DNA of 13,679 nt from Candidatus Zixiibacteriota bacterium (GTDB lineage: Bacteria > SM23-81): NCBI GenBank assembly GCA_030628225.1, contig DAOVRJ010000037.1, forward strand, positions 1 through 13,679, given 5' to 3'. Under the pieces are notes generated by a model that ran no database searches, was not told the origin of the DNA, and saw only the letters and a list, made by a program, of their open reading frames with translations. Shown piece after piece: positions 7,762 to 13,575 of the stretch. Position numbers and translations under genes: made by a program. How positions within the stretch are numbered: the first letter of the stretch is position 1; every line of letters begins with the position of its first letter.

Positions 7762-9018
7762 TTATCCAGCCGTGGGGTCTGTGATCTTGCCGATGAACAG
7801 GATCGTCCCGGACTCATTCTCGCGGATCATGAACAGGAACGGCCGGTCTACCAGAAAGTCATCACTTAAGCCCTCAACGAGGTGAACCGAAGTTGCTGCA
7901 GCCGCCTCGGTGCCCTGCTCATTCACCTCTACAAATGTTTTGTGCATCACTTTGCTGATCCAGATGCCTTTATAGGGAAGCATGTTGGAGAAATCAGCGG
8001 AGCCTCCGAAGGCGATGCCCATTCCCAGGGCCGTCAGAACGTCATTTAACATCAATTCATATTCTAAGGTGAACTTCGGCAGAAAGATATTCAACGAGTC
8101 ACCCGAAAACTGACTCAGCCAACAATTTAACTGCTCCGGCTCAAATTCTGCGATCAGCTCGTCGATGTCGGTGCTCCAGCCGGGCAGAAAGATCGTCATG
8201 CTGAAGACACCATCTCCATAGGGCAGGTCGATGGCACGGAAATCGTCATGTTCATAATGCCGGAACAAACATCTTTGAGCCATCATGGGGACCGACGTTT
8301 GTGAACCATCGGGCAAGAAAAACGACGCATCCTGAGTCTGTTCTTCGTCGAACTGATATGTCCAGATGCCCTTAAAGTAAATGGCGTTGATCAAGATCAT
8401 CACGGTCAGCGGATCCAGGGGGTCTTCCACGATATCTTTGATCTTCCCATTGGTGTTTTCCTCCACCCAGCTGTTGATGATAGAGGCAGCCTGGGGGTCC
8501 ATGAAGGATAATCCGGTTACCTGGGCGTTGAAATAATCGATGCAGACATTGAGAAATGAGTCTAACGGATACCTGTCAAGGCGGTACCAAATGGAGTTCG
8601 CTATTTGTAACTGAACCTGGGGGTCGAGCTGCGGCAACAGATCAAGCATATTTCGGTAGATTTCATTCACCTCTTGTATGCTTAAGCCGGCCAGCTCCAG
8701 GGTTTGCGCCATGGCCGCTCGCGTGCCGCCATTGGCCCCATTATAGGTCATCCCCAGGGCCATGGACACGCTCAGGGGGGAGATGAAGATGTTCTTATCC
8801 CCCTCTTGCTGGTTGATCTCTCTGAACAATTTGAGACCGAATTTGTTGGACGACTCTACGACGCTCTCCTTCGACCGAGTCAACTGGTTCGCAGGAACGC
8901 TTCGCCCCCCTAGATCGTCAGAGGTCGCCACCGGATTCTCCGAGCACTGCCAGAGAAAAAGCCCCGCGGATATGACGATAGCAGGGCCCAAGATCAATTT
9001 TAAAATCTTCCCGGTCAA
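7762..9018 (-). CDS. Serpin-family lipoprotein C (protease inhibitor), TTG start
   Basis: A 418-residue serpin and the first gene of the operon. It has NIFISPLS, NSIWYR, INAIYFKGIW, the hinge E-Q-G-T-E-A-A-A-A-T-S and the signature F-L-V-D-R-P-F-L-F-M-I. The hinge is fully inhibitory in type. The loop after it (H-L-V-E-G-L-S-D-D) is the shortest of the three (13 residues to RPF); counting gives P1-P1' Gly-Leu, with Glu at P2. The longest open frame begins at 9075 but has no RBS. GGGAGGT at 9026-9032 sits 7 nt before a TTG at 9018, the same geometry as in the other two serpins, and this start gives a normal lipoprotein signal (T-G-K-I-L-K..., Cys25 in L-F-L-W-Q-C followed by SENP). The anchor would place it in the envelope. 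It diverges from nikR across a 266-bp gap that holds both promoters. Confidence 0.94.
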   Translation of the reverse strand: MTGKILKLILGPAIVISAGLFLWQCSENPVATSDDLGGRSVPANQLTRSKESVVESSNKFGLKLFREINQQEGDKNIFISPLSVSMALGMTYNGANGGTRAAMAQTLELAGLSIQEVNEIYRNMLDLLPQLDPQVQLQIANSIWYRLDRYPLDSFLNVCIDYFNAQVTGLSFMDPQAASIINSWVEENTNGKIKDIVEDPLDPLTVMILINAIYFKGIWTYQFDEEQTQDASFFLPDGSQTSVPMMAQRCLFRHYEHDDFRAIDLPYGDGVFSMTIFLPGWSTDIDELIAEFEPEQLNCWLSQFSGDSLNIFLPKFTLEYELMLNDVLTALGMGIAFGGSADFSNMLPYKGIWISKVMHKTFVEVNEQGTEAAAATSVHLVEGLSDDFLVDRPFLFMIRENESGTILFIGKITDPTAG

Positions 9019-9025
9019 TTGAATC

Positions 9026-9032
9026 ACCTCCC
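9026..9032 (-). promoter_or_regulatory. RBS selecting a TTG start for serpin C
   Basis: GGGAGGT (plus-strand ACCTCCC) followed by GATTCAA and TTG. The 7-nt spacing is identical to serpins A and B, which is the main reason for choosing a TTG start. Confidence 0.8.
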
Positions 9033-9065
9033 CGGGAAATAAGGAATGGTTTTTACACTGGTTTA

Positions 9066-9094
9066 TCAATAACACTTTTTTGAGCAGCGGTCAA
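9066..9094 (-). promoter_or_regulatory. Candidate sigma70-type promoter of the serpin operon
   Basis: On the minus strand, TTGACC (9094-9089) is followed by a 17-nt spacer and TATTGA (9071-9066). The -35 is good and the -10 is weak (3 of 6). Transcription would start near 9059, giving a leader of about 40 nt before the TTG start. No other promoter-like pair was seen in the 24-25 nt gaps between the serpins, so the three are likely co-transcribed. Confidence 0.45.
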
Positions 9095-9226
9095 GCTGTT
9101 TTTCGAAAACCCGCCAGTTTTTCAAATCATGCCGTCGCCGCCGGGGTGCTCAGATCAGGCGTGTCTGTTCTTTCATAATGCAGAGATTCCGGAAGTTACC
9201 GGGGATCCAAGTTTTCCAGAAAAAGC

Positions 9227-9255
9227 TTGACTTCACCCCGAGTGTAGCATAAATT
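9227..9255 (+). promoter_or_regulatory. Promoter of nikR
   Basis: TTGACT (9227-9232), 17-nt spacer, TAAATT (9250-9255), giving a start near 9262 and a leader of about 23 nt. The NikR-like dyad lies across the -10 and start region, a position that would repress. Confidence 0.6.
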
Positions 9256-9270
9256 TGTGGAGTGTAACAC
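9242..9270 (+). promoter_or_regulatory. Putative NikR operator at the nikR promoter (weak form)
   Basis: GTGTAGC-N15-GTAACAC is an imperfect dyad (5 of 7 half-site positions pair). The right half is exact for the GTAACAC half-site known for many NikR proteins; the left half and spacer deviate from the usual N13/N14. The same stretch can also be read as a 10-bp direct repeat, GAGTGTARCA, with a 20-bp period. It overlaps the nikR -10, which suggests autoregulation. Confidence 0.45.
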
Positions 9271-9284
9271 AAACGGGGGACAAC

Positions 9285-9704
9285 ATGGGCGACATGGTCC
9301 GTTTTGGGGTGAGCATGAGCGCCGAGCTGCTGGAGAGTCTCGATGCGCTGTTGGCCAAAATTGGCTACAGCTCCCGGTCAGAGGCCATCCGCGACATGGT
9401 GCGCAGCCGGCTGGTGGAAGAGGAGTGGCGGGAGACGGGTCAGGAGGTTGTGGGCACCGTCACGCTGGTTTACAGCCATGAGGTGCGGGAGCTCACCGAG
9501 ATGCTTACCTCTCTGCAGCATCACTATACCGCAGAGATCGTCTCCACCACCCACATTCACCTGGACGAGCACAACTGCCTGGAAGTACTTATCGTCCGGG
9601 GGAAAAACCAGAGGATCCGGGAGATCGCCGAGAAGCTGATCAGCACCCGGGGGGTAAAGCATGGCAAATTGACCACCACGACTACGGGAAAGGAGCTTGG
9701 CTGA
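9285..9704 (+). CDS. nikR: Nickel-responsive transcriptional regulator NikR
   Basis: A 139-residue protein with both NikR domains. The N-terminal ribbon-helix-helix (residues ~4-48: V-R-F-G-V-S-M, then the helix with S-R-S-E-A-I-R-D) binds DNA. The C-terminal ACT-like domain (~55-135) tetramerises and binds Ni(II). All four high-affinity nickel ligands of E. coli NikR (H76, H87, H89, C95) are present as H79, H90, H92 and C98 in HHYTAEIV and THIHLDEHNC, with identical spacing. The start at 9285 is chosen because the RHH domain begins there and GGGGGA precedes it; the frame is open from 9255, but those extra residues overlap the promoter and operator. It lies upstream of a TonB-dependent receptor with its own NikR-like site, so the two form a nickel regulon. 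No nickel ABC transporter or nickel enzyme is in the window. Confidence 0.95.
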   Translation: MGDMVRFGVSMSAELLESLDALLAKIGYSSRSEAIRDMVRSRLVEEEWRETGQEVVGTVTLVYSHEVRELTEMLTSLQHHYTAEIVSTTHIHLDEHNCLEVLIVRGKNQRIREIAEKLISTRGVKHGKLTTTTTGKELG

Positions 9705-9715
9705 GGCTGTTTTTT

Positions 9716-9744
9716 TTGAGACATCGTGTTACGATTTTAAGTAT
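9716..9744 (+). promoter_or_regulatory. Possible promoter of the TonB-dependent receptor
   Basis: TTGAGA (9716-9721) with a 17-nt spacer to AAGTAT (9739-9744). The -35 matches 5 of 6 but the -10 is poor. It is supported mainly by the operator dyad that spans the spacer and -10, which is where a repressor site would be expected. Confidence 0.3.
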
Positions 9745-9752
9745 CGTAATAC
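9726..9752 (+). promoter_or_regulatory. NikR operator upstream of the TonB-dependent receptor
   Basis: GTGTTAC-N13-GTAATAC differs by one base from the GTGTTAC-N13/14-GTAACAC palindrome described for NikR in many non-enteric bacteria. The dyad extends to 10-bp arms (GTGTTACGAT and ATCGTAATAC, 9 of 10 paired) around a 7-bp centre. It lies ~90 bp before the receptor start, in the 136-bp gap after nikR. Nickel-loaded NikR bound here would repress the receptor. Confidence 0.75.
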
Positions 9753-9840
9753 CAGATGCATGATCAGGTGATGGACCGCCAAACATGAGAGATCCACGCG
9801 CGGATAGCGAGAAAGGGTCTTTCCAAACAAGGGAGGGCAG

Positions 9841-11688
9841 ATGTTCAAGAAGCTCTTTATGATGGTTGTTTTTGTTTGCGGCAGTTTCAGCATCGCTGTC
9901 GGTGAACAGGTGAAGTCTGACACAACGGGAAGCTATTATCTGGACGAGATAGTGGTGACGGCCACCAGGATGAAGCGATCCGTCAGGGATCTCTCCGCCA
10001 CGGTGAGCGTGGTCACAGAAGAGGACATCGAAGCCTCCAACACCAAATCCTGCACGGATATCCTGAATACCCTGCCAGGCGTCTTCGTCAACAAGACGGG
10101 GGACTTTGGCCGGGCCGACGTGGACATCCGCGGATTGGGGGACCGGGGACGCAGCGTGATGGTCCTCACAGATGGACGGCCCGTCAAGATGGGTCTCTTC
10201 GGGTGTACCGTGACCCAATCGCTGCCCTTGAACAATGTGCAGCGGATCGAGGTGGTTCGGGGACCTTCCTCTGTCCTCTATGGTTCCGACGCCCTGGGTG
10301 GAGTGATCAACATCATCACCAGGCAGGCCGGGGAGGGGTTGGAGACGGATTTTACCAGCAGCATCGGCTCGTACACCACCGGAAATATCCGGCTGCGTCA
10401 CGGCGGACGCCACGATGGTATCGACTACTACCTGACCGGAAATTGGCGGGAGAGCGACGGCCATGTGCCCAACTCCGCTTATCAGGGCAAGGACGCTACC
10501 CTCAGGATCGGGTATCAGATAACGGAGAACCTGGGAACTTCCATCTCGGCCAAGTATTTCGACGGTCGCAAGGAGGAACCTCAGCTGGACAGCCGGGACC
10601 CGAATTATTCGCCCGAGCCATCGGACGTCTGGAATGAGTATAAGCGAGGCGCCGTGAGTTTGGCTTTCACGGGAAAGCTGGCCCGCTGGGAGGGTATGGC
10701 CAGGGGTTATGTCAATTTCGGCGATCACCTGTTCTCCGACGGCTGGGATTCGGAGGATTACACCAACGGGGCCGTTCTACACGCCTCCGGGCCCCTTTTC
10801 GCCGACAACATGCTCACCATGGGGTTTGATTTCCGCCATCAGGGCGGCAAGGTGCTCTCCGAGCCCTTCAACGGAGAGTGGGACAAGAAGGAGCATGCCG
10901 TTTTCTTTCATGACGAGCAGATCCTGATGAACAGGTTCATGCTCACTTTCGGGGCCCGGTACAACCAGGATGAGCTGGCCGGCGGAGAGTTCTGCCCGCA
11001 GGCGGGATTGGTCTATCACCTGGGGGAAGCCACTATTCTGCGGGGCTCTGTAAATAAAGGTTTCCGGGCGCCCCAGATCAATGAGCTGTATATCTTTCCC
11101 CCGCACAACGAGGAACTCAAATCGGAGCAGGTCACCAGCTACGAGGTGGGGCTGGATCAGCGGATTATCCCCGGTTTGAACGTAAATCTGGTAGGTTACC
11201 TGATGGAGGGTGACAATCTCATCCGGATGGAGAAGAACGACTCTCCGCCGCCGATGTTCAAGTTTCAAAACGCCGGCGAGTTTGAGTTTCGGGGGATCGA
11301 GGCAGGTCTCAACGCCCAGCCGGTCAAGGGATTTCAGGCGCGGATTTCCTATACTCACCTTGACCCCGGCGAAAAGACCACCGGCCGGCCGGGGGACAAA
11401 GTGGACATCTGTTTGCGATGCCGGCGGAAAAAACTAGCCCTATCCACCACGGGTCAGTATGTAACGAATTACTACGCCGCCGATGAGAAGCAGCAGGGGA
11501 TTCCCGATTACTTTATCTGGGACGTCAAAATGAGCTACGAGGTCCTTCACGGGCTGAGTGCCTTTCTGGCTGTCGACAACATATTCGACGACAGCTACGC
11601 AGTTTACGCAAATCTGCCGGGAAGCGCGGCTGGTCTGTACACTATGCCGCGACGGAGGTTTACCACCGGTCTGAACTTCCGTCTGTGA
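9841..11688 (+). CDS. TonB-dependent outer-membrane receptor, probably for nickel
   Basis: A 615-residue receptor of about BtuB/siderophore-receptor size. Residues 1-21 form a signal peptide. The TonB box is D-E-I-V-V-T-A (35-41). The plug runs to about residue 160 and ends with the conserved R-G-P-S-S-V-L-Y-G-S-D-A-L-G-G-V-I-N-I-I (from Arg140). The rest is a beta-barrel, with the conserved NKGFRAPQINELY near 11058-11090 and a C-terminal strand ending N-F-R-L. It imports a substrate across the outer membrane using TonB/ExbBD energy. General homology would suggest cobalamin or a siderophore, but its position behind nikR and a NikR operator points to nickel or a nickel chelate (compare NikR-controlled FrpB4 of Helicobacter). 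Several Cys are present (plug K-S-C and F-G-C, barrel E-F-C, and C-L-R-C near 11410), unusual for an outer-membrane protein. The RBS GGGAGGG precedes ATG 9841. The fold is certain; the substrate is inferred. Confidence 0.93.
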   Translation: MFKKLFMMVVFVCGSFSIAVGEQVKSDTTGSYYLDEIVVTATRMKRSVRDLSATVSVVTEEDIEASNTKSCTDILNTLPGVFVNKTGDFGRADVDIRGLGDRGRSVMVLTDGRPVKMGLFGCTVTQSLPLNNVQRIEVVRGPSSVLYGSDALGGVINIITRQAGEGLETDFTSSIGSYTTGNIRLRHGGRHDGIDYYLTGNWRESDGHVPNSAYQGKDATLRIGYQITENLGTSISAKYFDGRKEEPQLDSRDPNYSPEPSDVWNEYKRGAVSLAFTGKLARWEGMARGYVNFGDHLFSDGWDSEDYTNGAVLHASGPLFADNMLTMGFDFRHQGGKVLSEPFNGEWDKKEHAVFFHDEQILMNRFMLTFGARYNQDELAGGEFCPQAGLVYHLGEATILRGSVNKGFRAPQINELYIFPPHNEELKSEQVTSYEVGLDQRIIPGLNVNLVGYLMEGDNLIRMEKNDSPPPMFKFQNAGEFEFRGIEAGLNAQPVKGFQARISYTHLDPGEKTTGRPGDKVDICLRCRRKKLALSTTGQYVTNYYAADEKQQGIPDYFIWDVKMSYEVLHGLSAFLAVDNIFDDSYAVYANLPGSAAGLYTMPRRRFTTGLNFRL

Positions 11689-11738
11689 GCCTTTCGCCGT
11701 TGGATCGGTTAAAAAAAGCCCTTCCATTCAAAAAAAGG

Positions 11739-11767
11739 TTGACAACTGCTTCAGGATGTGCTAATCT
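11739..11767 (+). promoter_or_regulatory. Sigma70-type promoter of the ACT-domain gene
   Basis: TTGACA (perfect -35, 11739-11744), 17-nt spacer, TAATCT (11762-11767). It leaves a leader of about 70 nt before the ATG at 11845, in which I see no riboswitch-like structure. Confidence 0.75.
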
Positions 11768-11844
11768 AAGAGATGAGAGGATTGGCTAACTTCTGGCAAA
11801 GCAGTTATTTCTAAGAATAAACCTATTTTTTTGGGAGGGTTTGC

Positions 11845-12222
11845 ATGGCTAAAGTGAAGCAGCTTAACGCCGTTATCAAGAGGAAAGTCGGGGCGTTAGA
11901 TTATCTCTGCTCGGCGCTGGGCAAGGCGAACATCAATATCCACGGCCTGCTGGCCACCGGAGAGGTTATCAGGTTTCTGGTGGACGATCATGCTAAAGCC
12001 AGCCAGGTGCTGGATGAAATTGGGGTTCATAACGCCGTCGAAGACGTGCTGGCCATTGAGATGGACAACAGACCGGACGCGATAGCAGAGGTGACCGGTA
12101 AACTTGCCCGCAGGGGGATTAACATTCGTTATGCGTATGCCGCAGCGCCTTCCGGGTCTAAAAAGGCCGTCATGGTGCTCTCCGTGGTCGATATTACAGA
12201 GGCCGCGGCGGCGTTGAGATAA
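11845..12222 (+). CDS. Stand-alone tandem ACT-domain protein
   Basis: A 125-residue protein made of two ACT domains: residues ~4-66 (ending with the D-E-I-G helix) and ~67-125 (L-A-I-E-M-D-N-R-P-D-A-I-A-E-V-T-G-K-L, then G-I-N-I). The N-I-N-I-H-G and G-I-N-I-R-Y turns are typical of the ACT fold, which binds amino acids or other small ligands at dimer interfaces. No catalytic or DNA-binding part is attached, so it may be a small-molecule sensor or regulatory subunit; the ligand cannot be read from the sequence. GGGAGGG lies 5 nt before the ATG. It forms its own transcription unit, with a strong promoter 78 bp upstream and a terminator ~70 bp downstream, and is not obviously linked to its neighbours. 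Confidence 0.88.
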   Translation: MAKVKQLNAVIKRKVGALDYLCSALGKANINIHGLLATGEVIRFLVDDHAKASQVLDEIGVHNAVEDVLAIEMDNRPDAIAEVTGKLARRGINIRYAYAAAPSGSKKAVMVLSVVDITEAAAALR

Positions 12223-12293
12223 GACGGGAGAAAGGGAAGGCTGGAAAAAGGAAGGGCCGGGCTATCCACTTTCCCCCGGCGTTCGTGTGAGAG

Positions 12294-12321
12294 GGGCGAA
12301 ATTTCTATTCGCCCTTTTTTT
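12294..12321 (+). terminator. Intrinsic terminator after the ACT-domain gene
   Basis: GGGCGAA (12294-12300), a 7-nt loop, TTCGCCC (12308-12314), then seven T (12315-12321): a 7-bp GC-rich stem with a U-tract, a textbook rho-independent terminator. Confidence 0.88.
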
Positions 12322-12365
12322 CTGGCTGAAATTCTCTCCCCGGATGTGATAGGGGCTTTTTACAG

Positions 12366-13319
12366 ATGATCGAGTATGATGGAGCCATTTATGTGCCGGG
12401 CGCTGATCTGTGGCTTGATGCCCGCAGGGTGAAGGACTTTTCCTTCGTCTCCCACGCCCACACCGACCACTCTGCCCGGCACCGTCGAGTTCTGGCTACT
12501 CCCCAAACCCTGGCCCTGCTGGAGCATCGCCGGGGGAAGACCGAGACAGTGCCCGCTAGATACGGCCAGCCCGTCACCCTCAATAACCATCAGGTAACCC
12601 TGTTCCCGGCGGGTCACATACTGGGCTCCGCCCAGATCCTTATCGAGGGAGAGCAGCGCCTGGTGTACACCGGTGATTTTAAGCTCGGCGCCGGGTTCTG
12701 TGCCCAGCCCGCGCAGGTGAAACCCTGTGACACCCTGGTGATGGAGTGCACCTTCGGCCTGCCGCAATACGTTTTCCCGCCCAAAGAGCAGACGATGGAG
12801 CGGCTGGTGAACTTCATCCAGAAGAGCCTGTTAGAGGGGCGGATTCCCGTGGTGCTGGGCTACACCCTGGGCAAGGGCCAGGAGGCCCTGAAGATCGTGG
12901 GGGACGCCGGATACGAGGCCATCGTGTACGAGTCCATCTACCAGATAGCAAAAATTTACGAGAAGCTGGGCGTGACCTTCGGCCGCTACGAGAAATATTC
13001 CGGGCACGGGGTGGAGGGGAAGGTGGTGGTGGCCCCCACCAACATGAGGCGCGACCAGTTGAGGACCGATCTGGGCCGATTCAGCACCGTCTATCTGACC
13101 GGCTGGGCCATGGATAGTGACAGGAAATTCGCCCGCGGGGCGAATTTGGTGCTGCCCATGTCCGATCACGCCGATTTCAACGAGCTGGTGGAGTATGTGC
13201 AGCAGGCTAATCCCCGCAAGATATACACCGTCCATGGATTTCCGCAATTCGCCGCCCACCTGAAAGACCTCGGTTTCGACGCCGAGCACCTGCCGCAAGG
13301 CCAGCTCTCGCTGTTTTGA
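12366..13319 (+). CDS. MBL-fold exonuclease, ligase-associated / beta-CASP-like
   Basis: A 317-residue metallo-beta-lactamase-fold nuclease. The metal-binding motifs are complete: HAHTDH (H30, H32, D34, H35), G-H-I-L-G-S (H84), T-G-D-F (D104), S-D-H-A-D-F (D267, H268) and a late V-H-G-F (H290). The block M-E-C-T-F-G-L-P-Q-Y resembles the TEATFGLP motif of ligase-associated DNA exonucleases, the bacterial relatives of SNM1/Artemis and CPSF-type enzymes. It should hydrolyse DNA or RNA with two zinc (or manganese) ions in the cytoplasm. Relatives are often encoded next to an ATP-dependent DNA ligase and an Lhr-type helicase; none is visible here, though the right side is cut at 13679. The ATG at 12366 has no clear SD, but motif 1 lies only 30 residues in, so a later start is unlikely. 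An RNA-processing role is the main alternative. Confidence 0.88.
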   Translation: MIEYDGAIYVPGADLWLDARRVKDFSFVSHAHTDHSARHRRVLATPQTLALLEHRRGKTETVPARYGQPVTLNNHQVTLFPAGHILGSAQILIEGEQRLVYTGDFKLGAGFCAQPAQVKPCDTLVMECTFGLPQYVFPPKEQTMERLVNFIQKSLLEGRIPVVLGYTLGKGQEALKIVGDAGYEAIVYESIYQIAKIYEKLGVTFGRYEKYSGHGVEGKVVVAPTNMRRDQLRTDLGRFSTVYLTGWAMDSDRKFARGANLVLPMSDHADFNELVEYVQQANPRKIYTVHGFPQFAAHLKDLGFDAEHLPQGQLSLF

Positions 13320-13421
13320 GGGCAAATCTCTCCAGATAACCCCTGATAAGAACTGATAAAGAATGATGAACTTTGACCGTTACCTTCCCGAGAGATAGAG
13401 ATCCAGGATTCTGAAAAGAGA

Positions 13422-13449
13422 GGGGTTAGGGGTCAGGGGTTGGGGATTA
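13422..13449 (+). repeat. G-rich telomere-like heptad repeat / G-quadruplex motif
   Basis: Four 7-mers, GGGGTTA, GGGGTCA, GGGGTTG and GGGATTA. The four G4 runs at 13422-13445 are separated by loops of 3, 3 and 2 nt, an ideal intramolecular G-quadruplex motif on the plus strand. Confidence 0.8.
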
Positions 13450-13511
13450 GGAACCCCACTTCCACTTCCCGATATGCAACTCACCGTGGTAGAACATGGT
13501 TTTCTTGTTTT

Positions 13512-13546
13512 CCCCTAAACCCTAATCCCTCTATCCTAACCCCTGG
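13512..13546 (-). repeat. C-rich heptad repeat, inverted relative to the G-rich array
   Basis: 7-mers CCCCTAA, ACCCTAA, TCCCTCT, ATCCTAA and CCCCTGG. They are complementary in type to the G-rich heptads 60 bp to the left, so the two arrays form a loose inverted pair around a 62-bp centre. Period 7 is shared with the repeats near 4894-5149. Confidence 0.75.
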
Positions 13547-13555
13547 TTGGGTTGG

Positions 13556-13575
13556 GAGGGGGAAGTTTCCCCCTC
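13556..13575. repeat. Perfect 9-bp inverted repeat
   Basis: GAGGGGGAA, GT, TTCCCCCTC: a 9-bp perfect palindrome with a 2-nt centre. The centre is too short for a relaxed RNA hairpin loop and no U-tract follows, so it is not a standard terminator. It sits directly after the C-rich heptads and may be part of the same repetitive element. Confidence 0.7.

Noticed and set aside
9705-9717. Terminator after nikR (eight T at 9710-9717)
   Set aside because: The preceding bases (AGC...GCT) give only a 3-bp stem, too weak for an intrinsic terminator.
9682-10728. 348-codon open frame on the minus strand over the TonB receptor
   Set aside because: Antisense to conserved plug motifs and covering the NikR operator; no family resemblance.
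12255-12281. GCCGGG...CCCGGC hairpin after the ACT gene
   Set aside because: The stem is real but has a long loop and no U-tract. The stronger terminator at 12294-12321 explains transcript ending.
13373-13401. Promoter-like TTGACC-N17-TAGAGA after the MBL gene
   Set aside because: The -10 is poor and no gene follows within the window for it to serve.
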